Positions 24,415-33,988 of a DNA stretch of 44,219 bases are shown here, in pieces. The DNA lies in contig PAKP01000039.1 of the NCBI GenBank assembly GCA_002706985.1, forward strand, positions 1 through 44,219, read 5' to 3'. The notes below the pieces were generated by a model, which was not told where the DNA came from, did not search any database, and saw nothing but the letters and a program-made list of their open reading frames with translations. Positions within the stretch are counted from its first letter, which is position 1, and each line of letters opens with the position of its first letter. The position numbers and the translations under genes were made by a program. The DNA comes from Sneathiella sp. GTDB lineage: Bacteria; Pseudomonadota; Alphaproteobacteria; Sneathiellales; Sneathiellaceae.

Positions 24415-26043
24415 ATGAATTTGTTGTGGCTCGCATTTACGATAGTCGGTGTACTGACAGGGGTACTCCTGTCGGCAAAAGCCGTTGACCCGAATATGAT
24501 GCTTCATGGCATGATGTTTACACTTGCCAGCATTTTAAGCGCCTTTGCACTGATCGCACGACATTACCGGAATGCCAGCGCCCCCAGTCTGGCCAGCGAA
24601 AATGGCAGTGTTAATTATAATACAGAAATCCTGAAAGCCGGTGTTATCGCGTCGGCCTTTTGGGGGATCGCCGGGTTTGCCGTTGGCCTTGTCATTGCGC
24701 TGCAGCTTGCCTTTCCGGCTCTGAATTTCGATCTGCCCTGGACAAATTTCGGCAGGTTGCGCCCTTTGCATACTTCTGCCGTTATCTTCGCCTTTGGCGG
24801 AAATATCCTCATCATGACATCCTTTCACGTCGTGCAGCGGACCTGCCGCGCCCGGCTTGCCGGTGATATCGCGCCTTGGTTTGTGTTCTGGGGCTACCAG
24901 CTGTTCATCGTATTGGCGGCCACCGGATATCTTCTCGGTGTCACGCAATCGAAGGAATATGCGGAACCGGAGTGGTATGTCGATATCTGGCTGACCCTTG
25001 TCTGGGTCGTCTATCTGCTCGTTTTCCTGGCGACCCTGTGGCGACGTCAGGAGAAGCATATCTATGTTGCCAACTGGTTCTATCTCGCGTTTATCGTGAC
25101 CATTGCGATGCTGCATGTCGTCAACAATCTCTCTGTGCCGGTCAGTTTCGCAGGAGTCAAGAGCTACTCCCTTTTTGCCGGCGTGCAAAGTGCGCTGACG
25201 CAGTGGTGGTACGGGCATAACGCGGTTGGCTTCTTCCTGACGGCAGGCTTCCTAGGGATCATGTATTACTACATTCCGAAGCGGGTCAATCGGCCGGTTT
25301 ATTCCTATCGCCTGTCCATTATCCATTTCTGGTCGCTGATCTTCCTCTATATCTGGGCGGGTCCGCATCATCTGCATTATACCGCGCTGCCCGATTGGGC
25401 TCAAACGCTCGGCATGACCTTCTCGGTCATGCTGTGGATGCCGTCCTGGGGTGGGATGATCAACGGATTGATGACCTTGTCCGGCGCCTGGGACAAGCTT
25501 CGGACCGATCCTGTCGTCCGCTTCCTGGTAACCTCCGTTGCCTTCTATGGAATGAGTACGTTTGAAGGCCCGCTGATGTCGATCAAGGCGGTCAATGCGC
25601 TTAGCCATTATACGGACTGGACCATCGGGCATGTGCATTCAGGCGCGCTCGGTTGGGTGGCCTATATCAGCTTCGGGGCGCTTTACTTCATGGTGCCGGT
25701 CTTGTGGAAGCGTAAATCGCTTTACTCGGATGCGCTGGTCAACCTTCATTTCTGGATTTCGACGGTCGGAATTCTTCTGTACATCACGGCTATGTGGGTG
25801 TCGGGAATCCTGCAAGGCTTGATGTGGCGTGCTTATGATGCCTTCGGGTTCCTGGAATATTCCTTTAGCGAAACCGTCGAGGCGATGCATCCCTTCTATG
25901 TTATCCGTGCCCTTGGTGGCCTCCTCTTCCTGATAGGAGCGCTTATTATGATCTATAATCTGTGGCGGACCGCGCGCGGCGATGTTCGTGAGAAGGAAGC
26001 GGGCAAGTTGGTCCCGAACCTTGAGTATGCGGGAGCGAGGTAA
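24415..26043 (+). CDS. ccoN: cbb3-type cytochrome c oxidase subunit I
   Basis: CcoN is the catalytic membrane subunit that reduces oxygen at a haem b3-CuB centre at very low oxygen. The 542-residue product is the long alphaproteobacterial form with two extra helices before the usual twelve ([19 protein letters not shown] and [19 protein letters not shown]). Haem and copper ligands are visible: His119 in [14 protein letters not shown], His in [11 protein letters not shown], a His-His pair in [15 protein letters not shown], and two His in [13 protein letters not shown]. The Tyr that links covalently to a CuB His is expected in the GIMYYYIPK stretch. It is the first gene of an eight-gene cco run. 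The FNR box lies upstream and fnrL lies before it. Confidence 0.97.
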   Translation: MNLLWLAFTIVGVLTGVLLSAKAVDPNMMLHGMMFTLASILSAFALIARHYRNASAPSLASENGSVNYNTEILKAGVIASAFWGIAGFAVGLVIALQLAFPALNFDLPWTNFGRLRPLHTSAVIFAFGGNILIMTSFHVVQRTCRARLAGDIAPWFVFWGYQLFIVLAATGYLLGVTQSKEYAEPEWYVDIWLTLVWVVYLLVFLATLWRRQEKHIYVANWFYLAFIVTIAMLHVVNNLSVPVSFAGVKSYSLFAGVQSALTQWWYGHNAVGFFLTAGFLGIMYYYIPKRVNRPVYSYRLSIIHFWSLIFLYIWAGPHHLHYTALPDWAQTLGMTFSVMLWMPSWGGMINGLMTLSGAWDKLRTDPVVRFLVTSVAFYGMSTFEGPLMSIKAVNALSHYTDWTIGHVHSGALGWVAYISFGALYFMVPVLWKRKSLYSDALVNLHFWISTVGILLYITAMWVSGILQGLMWRAYDAFGFLEYSFSETVEAMHPFYVIRALGGLLFLIGALIMIYNLWRTARGDVREKEAGKLVPNLEYAGAR

Positions 26044-26048
26044 GTAAG

Positions 26049-26774
26049 ATGCTGAAACACAAGGTTGTTGAAAAAAACTCGATCCTGATGCTCGTGCTTG
26101 TTTTGATCGTGGTCTCCATCGGAGGCCTGATCGAGATTGCTCCTCTCTTCTATCTGGAAAGCACGATTGAGAAGGTGAAAGGCATGCGCCCATACAGTCC
26201 ACTCGAGTTGGCGGGAAGGGATATCTATATTCGTGAGGGCTGCTACAACTGCCATAGTCAGATGGTGCGCCCGCTTCGTGATGAATCAGAGAGATATGGC
26301 CATTACTCGCTAGCGGCGGAAAGCATGTATGATCATCCTTTTCAATGGGGCTCAAAGCGAACCGGTCCGGACCTTGCCCGCGTCGGAGGCCGATATTCAG
26401 ATGAATGGCATGTAACCCATATGAACAATCCCCGTGATGTCGTGCCGGAGTCCGTAATGCCGGGATATCCGTTTCTGGCCAAGACGCAGTTGGAGATATC
26501 GAATATTACCGGAAATCTGGAAACCAACAGTTTGGTCGGCGTTCCCTATACGGAAGATATGATTGCGAACGCGGAGCTCGATCTCAGAATCCAGGTTGAT
26601 CCCGAAGCGGATGAGATTGATGCTTTTATGGAGCGTTATCCGAAGGCGCAGGTGCGGGATTTTGACGGCAACCCGGCAATGCTTTCCGAACTGGATGCGC
26701 TGATTGCCTATCTTCAGATGATGGGAACACTTGTTGATTTCACGTCCTATGACGTGGACGCCAATAAACGTTAG
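26049..26774 (+). CDS. ccoO: cbb3-type cytochrome c oxidase subunit II (monohaem)
   Basis: CcoO passes electrons from CcoP to CcoN. The 241-residue product has one N-terminal membrane anchor ([20 protein letters not shown], 11-30) and a periplasmic cytochrome c domain with the haem motif Cys65-x-x-Cys68-His69 ([14 protein letters not shown]). The distal Met ligand is probably in [11 protein letters not shown]. Length and layout are standard. It starts 5 bases after the ccoN stop and is followed by ccoQ 11 bases later, so it is co-transcribed. Confidence 0.97.
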   Translation: MLKHKVVEKNSILMLVLVLIVVSIGGLIEIAPLFYLESTIEKVKGMRPYSPLELAGRDIYIREGCYNCHSQMVRPLRDESERYGHYSLAAESMYDHPFQWGSKRTGPDLARVGGRYSDEWHVTHMNNPRDVVPESVMPGYPFLAKTQLEISNITGNLETNSLVGVPYTEDMIANAELDLRIQVDPEADEIDAFMERYPKAQVRDFDGNPAMLSELDALIAYLQMMGTLVDFTSYDVDANKR

Positions 26775-26785
26775 GAGGAGAGATC

Positions 26786-26935
26786 ATGGATTATCATGAC
26801 GTTTCAGCCTTTGCCCAAAGTTACGGTCTTCTCTACCTATTCGGCTTGTTTATCGCGGTCCTGATCTATGCGCTGTGGCCAAAAAACAAGGAAAAATTTG
26901 ACAAGGCCGCTCAGATCCCGCTTGAGGAAGATTAA
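26786..26935 (+). CDS. ccoQ: cbb3-type oxidase small subunit CcoQ/FixQ
   Basis: This 49-residue protein has one membrane helix (LLYLFGLFIAVLIYALW, 15-31) and a short polar tail ending in LEED. That is the usual form of CcoQ, which stabilises the oxidase against oxygen damage. A strong ribosome site, AGGAGGAG, begins 13 bases before the ATG. It sits between ccoO and ccoP, exactly where the family is found. Its stop and the ccoP start are separated by a single base. Confidence 0.93.
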   Translation: MDYHDVSAFAQSYGLLYLFGLFIAVLIYALWPKNKEKFDKAAQIPLEED

Positions 26936-26936
26936 G

Positions 26937-27806
26937 ATGTCCAAGGAAGTTGAAAAAGACGATGTCACCGGCACGGAAACGACCGGACATGAATGGGACG
27001 GCATCAAGGAACTGGATACGCCCATGCCGCGCTGGTGGCTGTGGACGATGTATGGCACCATAATATGGTCGATCGGTTACTGGATTGTCATGCCTGCTTG
27101 GCCATTGGTCAGCAGCTATACTGAGGGTTTCCTTGGGTACTCCTCAAGAGGCGCGTTGGAGCAGGAACTGGAGGAAGCTAACGAAGCGCAAGCAGGGGAT
27201 CGTGCCGCTCTCGTTACGACCGAACTTGAGGACATAAAGAATAACGATCAGCTATATCAGTTTGCCTTGCGCGGCGGAAAGTCAGCCTTTGCTGTGAACT
27301 GTTCGCAGTGCCATGGCTCGGGTGCAGCGGGGGCGCCAGGCTTCCCCAACCTCAATGATGACGACTGGCTCTGGGGTGGTAGCGTCGATCAGATTTATGA
27401 AACAATCAAATACGGTATTCGATCTGATCATGATGATACGCGCATAGGCGAAATGCCGGCGTTTCTGACGAACGAAATGCTGGACAGGTCGCAAATCAAC
27501 GATGTGACAGAATATGTGCTTTCGCTCTCGGACACGCGAGAGGACAAAGAGGCGGTCGCGCGAGGTGAGGTTGTATTCCAGGAAAACTGTGCGTCATGTC
27601 ATGGTGAAAATGCGAAGGGGAACCGGGAATTCGGTGCACCAAACCTGACAGACGCTATCTGGTTCTACGGGAAAGACAAGGATGTTATCCTTCGAACCAT
27701 TTCCAGGGGCCGGAATAATGTTATGCCAGCCTGGGTGGACCGGCTTGATGATGCGACCATCCGTCAGTTGGCTTTGTATGTACACTCTCTTGGGGGCGGG
27801 GAGTAA
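26937..27806 (+). CDS. ccoP: cbb3-type cytochrome c oxidase subunit III (dihaem)
   Basis: CcoP receives electrons from soluble or membrane cytochromes c. The 289-residue product has an N-terminal polar stretch, a membrane region (WWLWTMYGTIIWSIGYWIVM, 33-52) and two cytochrome c domains with Cys122-x-x-Cys125-His126 (NCSQCHGSGAAG) and Cys218-x-x-Cys221-His222 (NCASCHGENAKG). Met ligands are likely in GEMPAFL and NVMPAWVDRL. I chose the ATG at 26937, directly after the ccoQ stop; the reading frame runs further upstream inside ccoQ but that part overlaps it. The gap to ccoG is 34 bases. Confidence 0.97.
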   Translation: MSKEVEKDDVTGTETTGHEWDGIKELDTPMPRWWLWTMYGTIIWSIGYWIVMPAWPLVSSYTEGFLGYSSRGALEQELEEANEAQAGDRAALVTTELEDIKNNDQLYQFALRGGKSAFAVNCSQCHGSGAAGAPGFPNLNDDDWLWGGSVDQIYETIKYGIRSDHDDTRIGEMPAFLTNEMLDRSQINDVTEYVLSLSDTREDKEAVARGEVVFQENCASCHGENAKGNREFGAPNLTDAIWFYGKDKDVILRTISRGRNNVMPAWVDRLDDATIRQLALYVHSLGGGE

Positions 27807-27840
27807 ATCTGTTTAACCTGTCCATTCTGGAGAAAAGGTT

Positions 27841-29301
27841 GTGGTAGACAGCTCCGTTGAAAATATTGACGTTCGCCCCGTCAATAAGAAGGAAAACCGT
27901 TCATTATTCGCCAAACGGGAAAAGATCCAGCCGAAGAAGGCGCGCGGGTCTTTTCGCCGTTTGAAATGGGTCATCATGGGCGTGACCCTCGCGATTTATT
28001 ACATCACGCCATGGATTCGTTGGGACCGGGGCGAGGGCGGACCGGATCAGGCCGTGCTCGTCGATCTGGCCCGGGAACGTTTCTATTTTTTCTTTATCGA
28101 GATTTGGCCTCAGGAAGTCTATTATATTACCGGCCTGCTCATTCTGGCGGCGATCTCACTCTTTCTGGTAACCTCCTTGTTTGGCCGTGCATGGTGCGGT
28201 TATTCCTGTCCGCAAACCGTCTGGACTGATCTTTTTATCTTTGTCGAAAGGATGGTCGAAGGGGACAGGAACGCCCGTCTCAAGCTCGACAAGGCACCGA
28301 TGTCAGCCTCGAAATTGTCGAAACGTGTTCTGAAACATACCATCTGGATCATTATCGGTGTCCTGACTGGCGGCGCCTGGGTCTTCTATTTTGCGGATGC
28401 ACCGACGCTGCTTGTGGAGTTGTTCACTCTCCAAGCACCCGTTGTTGCCTATTCCAGCGTTGCCTTGTTGACGGCGACGACCTATGTCTTCGGCGGATTA
28501 ATGCGGGAGCAGGTCTGTACTTACATGTGCCCCTGGCCGCGCATTCAAGGCGCCATGGTGGATGAGGACACCCTGACCGTAACCTACCATGGTGCCCGCG
28601 GGGAACCTCGGGGGCCGCACAAGAAAAACGAATCCTGGGAAGGGCGTGGACATTGCATCGATTGTAATCAATGTGTTGCCGTATGCCCGATGGGTATTGA
28701 TATCCGTGACGGACTGCAGCTTGAATGCATCACCTGCGCGCTTTGTATCGATGCCTGCAATGACGTGATGGACAAGGTCAATCTGCCGCGTGGCCTCATT
28801 AGCTATGACACACATGAAGGCCAATTTGACAGCAATCCGGAGCGCAAATTAAAGTTACGGTTTATTCGACCCCGCACGATTGCCTACGGCGCGATACTGG
28901 CGCTGGTCGGTGCGATCATGCTGTTCACCTTGCTGAACCGCTCCGTGCTGGATGTGAATGTCATCCGGGATCGTAACCCGTTGTTTGTCACCTTATCAGA
29001 TGGCTCTATCCGTAACGGCTACACGGTTAAGATCCTTAACAAGGTTCATGAAACACGGCAGTTCCGCATCGATGTGGAAGGGATAGCTGGTATGACAGCC
29101 TGGCTTGAAGTTTCCGGCGAAACTGATCGGCCGCTGTTGGTGACAGTCCCCGCGGACGCCCTTTCGAGCTATAAACTCTATGTGTCGGCACCGGCAGAAA
29201 ATCTTGAAGAAAAAAGCATGGATATCGATGTTATCGTTACCGATGTTGATGGAACGGAGCGGGACGTTCAGGAAACCAGCTTCAAAGGACCGGAGAAATG
29301 A
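27841..29301 (+). CDS. ccoG: cytochrome c oxidase accessory protein CcoG (FixG/RdxA), cupric reductase
   Basis: The 486-residue product is a membrane iron-sulphur protein. Known CcoG proteins reduce Cu(II) to Cu(I) for oxidase assembly. It has an N-terminal basic region, several membrane helices, and two cysteine-rich parts: CGYSCPQTVWTDLF, typical of the family, and a double [4Fe-4S] ferredoxin stretch with CIDCNQCVAVCP and CITCALCIDACN. The C-terminal third is an Ig-like periplasmic domain (the IG-like FixG domain). The start is GTG at 27841. The stop overlaps the ccoH start by 4 bases. Confidence 0.96.
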   Translation: MVDSSVENIDVRPVNKKENRSLFAKREKIQPKKARGSFRRLKWVIMGVTLAIYYITPWIRWDRGEGGPDQAVLVDLARERFYFFFIEIWPQEVYYITGLLILAAISLFLVTSLFGRAWCGYSCPQTVWTDLFIFVERMVEGDRNARLKLDKAPMSASKLSKRVLKHTIWIIIGVLTGGAWVFYFADAPTLLVELFTLQAPVVAYSSVALLTATTYVFGGLMREQVCTYMCPWPRIQGAMVDEDTLTVTYHGARGEPRGPHKKNESWEGRGHCIDCNQCVAVCPMGIDIRDGLQLECITCALCIDACNDVMDKVNLPRGLISYDTHEGQFDSNPERKLKLRFIRPRTIAYGAILALVGAIMLFTLLNRSVLDVNVIRDRNPLFVTLSDGSIRNGYTVKILNKVHETRQFRIDVEGIAGMTAWLEVSGETDRPLLVTVPADALSSYKLYVSAPAENLEEKSMDIDVIVTDVDGTERDVQETSFKGPEK

Positions 29302-29795
29302 GCGCGAATATCGAAGGCAAGGTATTGACGGGGCGTCACGTGGCGCTGATGCTCGCGGCTTTTTTCGGGCTTATGTTCGCGGTAAACGGTGTTTTCGTCT
29401 ACTTTGCCTTGGGGAGCTTCTCGGGTGTGAGCGAGGAAGACGCCTATAAGCGCGGTCTCTCCTACAATCAGGAAATCGATCATCATAGCCGTCAGTTGGC
29501 GCGTGGCTGGACGTCCGAGGTTGATTTCATGCAGACCGGAGCGTCGCAAGGCATACTGACATTGGATATCCGTGACAAAGACGGTAGGTTGCTGGAGGAT
29601 TTGCGCATTGTTGCGACCATTCGACGCCCTGTCGTCGATAGCACTGACCAGGAAGCGTCTTTGCTATATGGTGGGGAAGACTATGCCGCTGATTTAACCT
29701 TGGTCGGGCCGGGACAATGGGATGTATCCATTCTGGCTTACGGGGGCGGATATGAGGAACCCTATCGGTTGGATAAGAGGTTATGGCTGAAATAG
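29298..29795 (+). CDS. ccoH: cbb3 oxidase assembly protein CcoH (FixH)
   Basis: The 165-residue product has one N-terminal membrane helix (ALMLAAFFGLMFAVNGVFVY, 16-35) and a periplasmic domain of the FixH type. It includes the opening KRGLSYNQEID and a closing beta stretch (GPGQWDVSILA). FixH-type proteins are needed for stable cbb3 oxidase and probably help in copper handling with CcoG, though the biochemical role is not fixed. It starts 4 bases inside ccoG and overlaps ccoI by 13 bases, which points to translational coupling along the operon. Confidence 0.94.
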   Translation: MSANIEGKVLTGRHVALMLAAFFGLMFAVNGVFVYFALGSFSGVSEEDAYKRGLSYNQEIDHHSRQLARGWTSEVDFMQTGASQGILTLDIRDKDGRLLEDLRIVATIRRPVVDSTDQEASLLYGGEDYAADLTLVGPGQWDVSILAYGGGYEEPYRLDKRLWLK

Positions 29796-32104
29796 CCCTT
29801 GAGAAACGTAACGACCTGATGGCCGGTCGCTCCCATGATCTGGGAGCCGGCTGCTGCTCTGGCGGTGTTATGGCGTTGGCGGCGGCATCAACGCCCGGCG
29901 CAGACTATTCCGATTTTGTCAGCACTGACCCCTCAGCCTTCGTCGAAACGGATCAGGACGGTAATTTGATGTTGCATATGCTCGTCGAGAATATGCATTG
30001 CGCGAACTGTATCAAAACGATTGAACAAACCCTGAAGTCTAATGACGCGGTCATTGACGCGCGGGTGAATTTTTCAACCAGACGTCTGTTTCTGCGCTGG
30101 CGACCGGATGAGATCGAGGTTGGCGAACTGGTCAGGCCTGTGATTACGCTCGGCTATCCTTTGACGCCTTATAACCCGGAAATGATCAAATCCGCATCGG
30201 CGGAAGAAAATACAAGATTGCTGCGGGCGCTGGCCGTTGCGGGCTTTGCCGCCGCCAATGTCATGCTGCTTTCCGTATCGGTCTGGGCCGGCCTGTTTTC
30301 CGAGGATATGGGACCGGCAACACGGGATTTTCTGCACTGGATTTCCGCGATGATTGCCTTGCCGGCGGTGGCCTATGCCGGACAGCCATTTTTCAAGTCT
30401 GCGATTGGCGCGCTCAAGGCAGGCCATGTCAATATGGACGTACCCATCTCTCTCGCCGTTATCCTGGCGTCGGGGATGAGTCTGGCGGAAGCAATCCAGA
30501 GCGGCCTCCATGTATATTTCGACGCTTCTGTCACGCTTCTGTTCTTCCTTCTGATTGGACGCTACCTGGATAGCGCCGCCCGGAGTAAGGCACGATCCGC
30601 GGCGGAACGGTTGGTGATGCTGAAGGCGGTTGCCGCGACTCTCATTCTGCCGGATGGCAGCCGCAAGACAGTATCGGTAGAGGCTGTTACCCCCGGGTCC
30701 CTTGTTCAAGTTATGACCGGCGACCGATTGCCCGTCGATGGTGTCGTGGAGGCAGGACAGTCGGATTTGGACGTCAGCCTTATAACGGGGGAAAGTCTGC
30801 CAACTGCTGTCAATGCTGGGGATGACGTGTTCGCAGGCACCCTCAACCTCAGTGCGCCTTTGGAAGTCCGGGCTACCAAGACCGGTGATAACACATTGCT
30901 TGGCGATATTGTACGCCTGATGGAATCCGCGGAGCAGGGGCGTGCGAAATATGTCCGCCTGGCCGACCGGATTGCCGGATATTACGCGCCGGCAGTACAT
31001 ATCCTTGCCGCCGTTACCTTTGCGGGCTGGTGGTTCTTTGCCGGAAGCTGGCAGGTTGCGCTGATGCAGGCTGTTGCGGTCCTTATCATAACCTGCCCTT
31101 GCGCACTGGGCCTCGCGGTGCCGGTTGTCCAGGTGGTGGCCAGCGGCCGTCTGCTGTTGAAGGGGATACTGGTCAAGGCAGCCGATGGCCTTGAGCGTCT
31201 GGCGGAAATCGATGTGATCGTCTTCGACAAGACGGGGACGTTGACGGAAGGGCGTTTGGACCTCGTGAACCGCGATGAAATTCCGAATGAAGCGCTTGAT
31301 CTTGCCGCCCGTCTCGCACGCAACAGTCGTCATCCGCTTGCAATGGCTGTCGCGCGTGTCGGAACTCCGGGCAGCGAGTATCTGGCGGTTACAGAATGCC
31401 CGGGCCTTGGCCTGAAAGCCGTTTGCTCCGGTGAGGAAGTTCGTCTTGGCAGTCGTGAATTCTGCTCGGTTACAGAGGTTGACAGTCAGGATTTTCCTCC
31501 GGGTCCGGAACTCTGGTTGCGGGTAGGGCAAGGCGAAGCCGTGCAGTTCCGCTTCAAGGACCGTCTGCGTCCCGGAGCGCATGCAGCCATCGAAACCCTC
31601 AAATCCCGTGGTTATAAAGTTGAAATTCTGTCCGGTGATCGCAGCGAAGTGGTTGCGGAACTTGCAACTGCTCTAGGCGTAGAGCACTGGCGGGCACAGC
31701 AAAAGCCCGAAGACAAGGTCAACAGGCTTAAGTCGCTTGTCGCATCGGGCCATAAGCCTCTCATGGTCGGGGATGGCTTGAATGATGCTCCGGCGCTGGC
31801 GGCGGCTCATGTTTCGCTGTCTCCGGCGAGTGCCGCCGATATAAGCCAGACTGCCGCGGACTTTGTTTTCCAGGGACGTGATCTACAGGCGGTGCCGGAA
31901 ACGATATATGTCGCTAGCGCGGCGCGGCGGCTCATCTTGCAAAACTTCTCTCTTGCCTTTCTTTATAACGCCATTGCCATTCCGCTGGCAGTTGCAGGGA
32001 TTGTGACGCCGCTGATTGCAGCGGTCGCCATGTCCGCCTCTTCCTTGATCGTGTGTTTGAATTCTCTGAGGCTCCGTCTTGAGCGAGGAATGTCTCCGTT
32101 ATGA
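29783..32104 (+). CDS. ccoI: copper-translocating P1B-type ATPase CcoI (FixI)
   Basis: The 773-residue product is a copper pump that supplies copper for cbb3 assembly. The layout in order is an N-terminal extension with paired cysteines (Cys24-Cys25, GAGCCSGG), a heavy-metal-associated domain with Cys73-x-x-Cys76 (MHCANCIKTIE), membrane helices with the CPC motif in ITCPCALGLAVPV, the phosphorylation site DKTGTLTEG, the HP motif in NSRHPLAMAV, and GDGLNDAPALAA. The length is within the family range. It overlaps ccoH by 13 bases and ccoS by 4. The N-terminal Cys pair occurs in FixI-type pumps and may take part in copper hand-over. FixI-type pumps move copper outward for oxidase assembly and not for general detoxification. 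Confidence 0.97.
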   Translation: MAEIALEKRNDLMAGRSHDLGAGCCSGGVMALAAASTPGADYSDFVSTDPSAFVETDQDGNLMLHMLVENMHCANCIKTIEQTLKSNDAVIDARVNFSTRRLFLRWRPDEIEVGELVRPVITLGYPLTPYNPEMIKSASAEENTRLLRALAVAGFAAANVMLLSVSVWAGLFSEDMGPATRDFLHWISAMIALPAVAYAGQPFFKSAIGALKAGHVNMDVPISLAVILASGMSLAEAIQSGLHVYFDASVTLLFFLLIGRYLDSAARSKARSAAERLVMLKAVAATLILPDGSRKTVSVEAVTPGSLVQVMTGDRLPVDGVVEAGQSDLDVSLITGESLPTAVNAGDDVFAGTLNLSAPLEVRATKTGDNTLLGDIVRLMESAEQGRAKYVRLADRIAGYYAPAVHILAAVTFAGWWFFAGSWQVALMQAVAVLIITCPCALGLAVPVVQVVASGRLLLKGILVKAADGLERLAEIDVIVFDKTGTLTEGRLDLVNRDEIPNEALDLAARLARNSRHPLAMAVARVGTPGSEYLAVTECPGLGLKAVCSGEEVRLGSREFCSVTEVDSQDFPPGPELWLRVGQGEAVQFRFKDRLRPGAHAAIETLKSRGYKVEILSGDRSEVVAELATALGVEHWRAQQKPEDKVNRLKSLVASGHKPLMVGDGLNDAPALAAAHVSLSPASAADISQTAADFVFQGRDLQAVPETIYVASAARRLILQNFSLAFLYNAIAIPLAVAGIVTPLIAAVAMSASSLIVCLNSLRLRLERGMSPL

Positions 32105-32256
32105 ATGTCCTGATTTATCTCATTCCGGTTGCGTTGTTTCTGGGCGGCCTTGGCCTTGCTGCCTTTCTCTGGAGCTTGAAAACTGGCCAGTACGAAGATC
32201 TGGATGGCGCCGCTAACAGAATTCTCATCGATGATGAGGATGAGGACCGTTCCTGA
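32101..32256 (+). CDS. ccoS: cbb3 oxidase maturation protein CcoS (FixS)
   Basis: The 51-residue protein has one membrane helix (LIYLIPVALFLGGLGLAAFL, 4-23), then SLKTGQYEDLDG, the conserved CcoS segment, and an acidic tail DDEDEDRS. CcoS is needed for haem and copper insertion into CcoN. It starts 4 bases inside the end of ccoI (ATGA) and ends the cco operon. The next gene begins 94 bases later without a clear terminator between. Confidence 0.94.
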   Translation: MNVLIYLIPVALFLGGLGLAAFLWSLKTGQYEDLDGAANRILIDDEDEDRS

Positions 32257-32350
32257 AGATATGCAAAATCCCTGCGGTAGAAAGCTGGCGATTTTCAAAC
32301 TCTACTGATACTGTGTCCTTCTTTGCAGAATTCGGACAGCATATTTCATC

Positions 32351-33091
32351 ATGGCAATTTGGGGAAAAATTCTCGGCGGCGCAGCCGGACTTCTTGTTGG
32401 CGGGCCACTCGGCGCCCTTGTTGGCGGTCTTGCCGGACACGCTGTTGATAAATACCGCGAAACATCCACCGAAATTGAAGAAGGGGTTGGCGGGCAACAG
32501 GTAAAGCAGGTCGCATTCACCATTGCTGTCATTGCACTCGGGGCGAAGATGGCGAAGGCGGATGGCGTTGTCACCCGCGAGGAAGTCAAGGCGTTCAAGC
32601 AGGTTTTTCGTATTCCTCCAAATGAAGAGAAGAATGTCGGTCGTGTCTTTAACATGGCCCGGCAGGATACGGCCGGCTATGAAGAATATGCGGCACAGGT
32701 CGAGCGCATGTTCCGGGATACGCCCCATCTGATGGAAGATCTTCTGCACGGCCTGTTTGCCATTGCCATGGCCGACGGCGTTCTTCATCCCGATGAGGAT
32801 ATCTACCTTCAGAATGTCGCATCGATCTTTGGTTTTAATGAAGCTGCCTACGCCCGCATTCGGAGTTATCATGCAAAGGACGGGGAGGGGGATCCGTACC
32901 AGATTCTGGGCGTTTCCCCGGATGTAACGGATGCGGAACTGAAGCAGGCCTATCGAAAGCTTATCCGGGAAAATCACCCGGATAAGGTCGTAGCGGAAGG
33001 TTTGCCGCAGGAATTTGTGGACGTGGCCAATGAAAAGCTCGCCAAAATAAACTCGGCTTATGATCAGATAACAAAAATACGCGGTCATTAA
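32351..33091 (+). CDS. DjlA/DjiA-like protein with TerB and C-terminal DnaJ domains
   Basis: The 246-residue product starts with a glycine-rich hydrophobic stretch (GAAGLLVGGPLGALVGGLAG, 10-29), which may insert in the membrane. Next comes a TerB-like helical domain (about 55-175; ALGAKMAKADGVVTREEV and AIAMADGVLHPDEDIYL are the paired acidic motifs). The C-terminal J domain (about 182-243) contains Asn-His-Pro-Asp-Lys, the HPD signature that stimulates DnaK ATPase. This is the layout of DjlA, an envelope-associated co-chaperone. It lies 15 bases before the EamA transporter. Confidence 0.93.
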   Translation: MAIWGKILGGAAGLLVGGPLGALVGGLAGHAVDKYRETSTEIEEGVGGQQVKQVAFTIAVIALGAKMAKADGVVTREEVKAFKQVFRIPPNEEKNVGRVFNMARQDTAGYEEYAAQVERMFRDTPHLMEDLLHGLFAIAMADGVLHPDEDIYLQNVASIFGFNEAAYARIRSYHAKDGEGDPYQILGVSPDVTDAELKQAYRKLIRENHPDKVVAEGLPQEFVDVANEKLAKINSAYDQITKIRGH

Positions 33092-33106
33092 GAATCGGAA
33101 AATACA

Positions 33107-33988
33107 TTGAGCAATAAAGATCTCGCCCTCATCCTGCTGATCAATATGTTGTGGGCATCCAATTTCCTTGCGGCGAAGATCGGCATGGAAATTTTCTCGC
33201 CAATTCTGTTTACAGCAATCCGCTTCTCAATCGTTATTCTTGTCATGGTGCCCTTCGTCACATTGCCTCATGGCTACTGGCGGAAGATGATCCTGGTCGG
33301 CCTGATCATGGGCGTGTTCCACTTCACCCTGATGTTTTGGGGATTGTCTCTGTCGCCGGATATCTCCTCGGTTGCCATTGTCAACCAGACATTCGTACCG
33401 TTTTCTGCGCTTCTTGCGATGATTTTCCTGAAGGAAAAAATAGGCTGGCGCCGTTGGACGGCGATTGTGCTGGCATTCTCCGGTGTGATGGTTATCGGGT
33501 TTGACCCGATCATATTTGCCAACCTGCTCTCGCCGACGCTGGTTGTCATTGCCTCCTTTCTCGTCTCGCTCAATATGGTGATTGTCCGGACCATGCCGGG
33601 TATCGGCGCCTTGAATCTGACATTCTGGACAGCGGCAATCGGCGTTGTCCCGCTCTATATCATTTCGTTTCTGGTTGAGGACGGGCATTTTAGCGCCGTG
33701 CAGACTGCCGGATGGGAGCAATGGACTGCGGTTGCCTTTTCGGCCATTGGCGCGACCGTAGTCGGGCATGGGCTGACAAACTACTTAATTCGGCGCTATC
33801 CTGTCAGCACGATTTCCCCCTATTTCCTTTTGGTGCCCGTTTTTGCCGTTATCCTCGGGATCGTCTTCTGGGGAGATGTCATGACAACCGAATTGATGAT
33901 TGGCGGTGCTATGGTCATGAGCGGAGTAACCGTGATTACGCTCCGGTCCGGCCGGAAGAAATCTGATGAGCAAGCTGATGGCGCTTGA
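33107..33988 (+). CDS. EamA/DMT-family transporter
   Basis: The 293-residue product has ten predicted membrane helices in two EamA repeats. The first opens with LLINMLWASNFLAAKIGM and the second with NMVIVRTMPGIGALNLTFW. The closing stretch FLLVPVFAVILGIVFWGDVMT followed by IGGAMVMSGV is typical of the family. These transporters export small metabolites such as amino acids, and the substrate cannot be told. The start is TTG at 33107, with CGGAAAA a few bases upstream. The stop overlaps the amidase gene by 23 bases, so the two are co-transcribed. Confidence 0.93.
   Translation: MSNKDLALILLINMLWASNFLAAKIGMEIFSPILFTAIRFSIVILVMVPFVTLPHGYWRKMILVGLIMGVFHFTLMFWGLSLSPDISSVAIVNQTFVPFSALLAMIFLKEKIGWRRWTAIVLAFSGVMVIGFDPIIFANLLSPTLVVIASFLVSLNMVIVRTMPGIGALNLTFWTAAIGVVPLYIISFLVEDGHFSAVQTAGWEQWTAVAFSAIGATVVGHGLTNYLIRRYPVSTISPYFLLVPVFAVILGIVFWGDVMTTELMIGGAMVMSGVTVITLRSGRKKSDEQADGA

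Noticed and set aside
30074..31582. 502-codon open frame on the minus strand within ccoI
   Set aside because: It is antisense to a gene with every P-type ATPase motif intact, its translation is rich in Arg, His and Gln without a recognisable domain, and it has no ribosome site. It is a shadow of codon bias.
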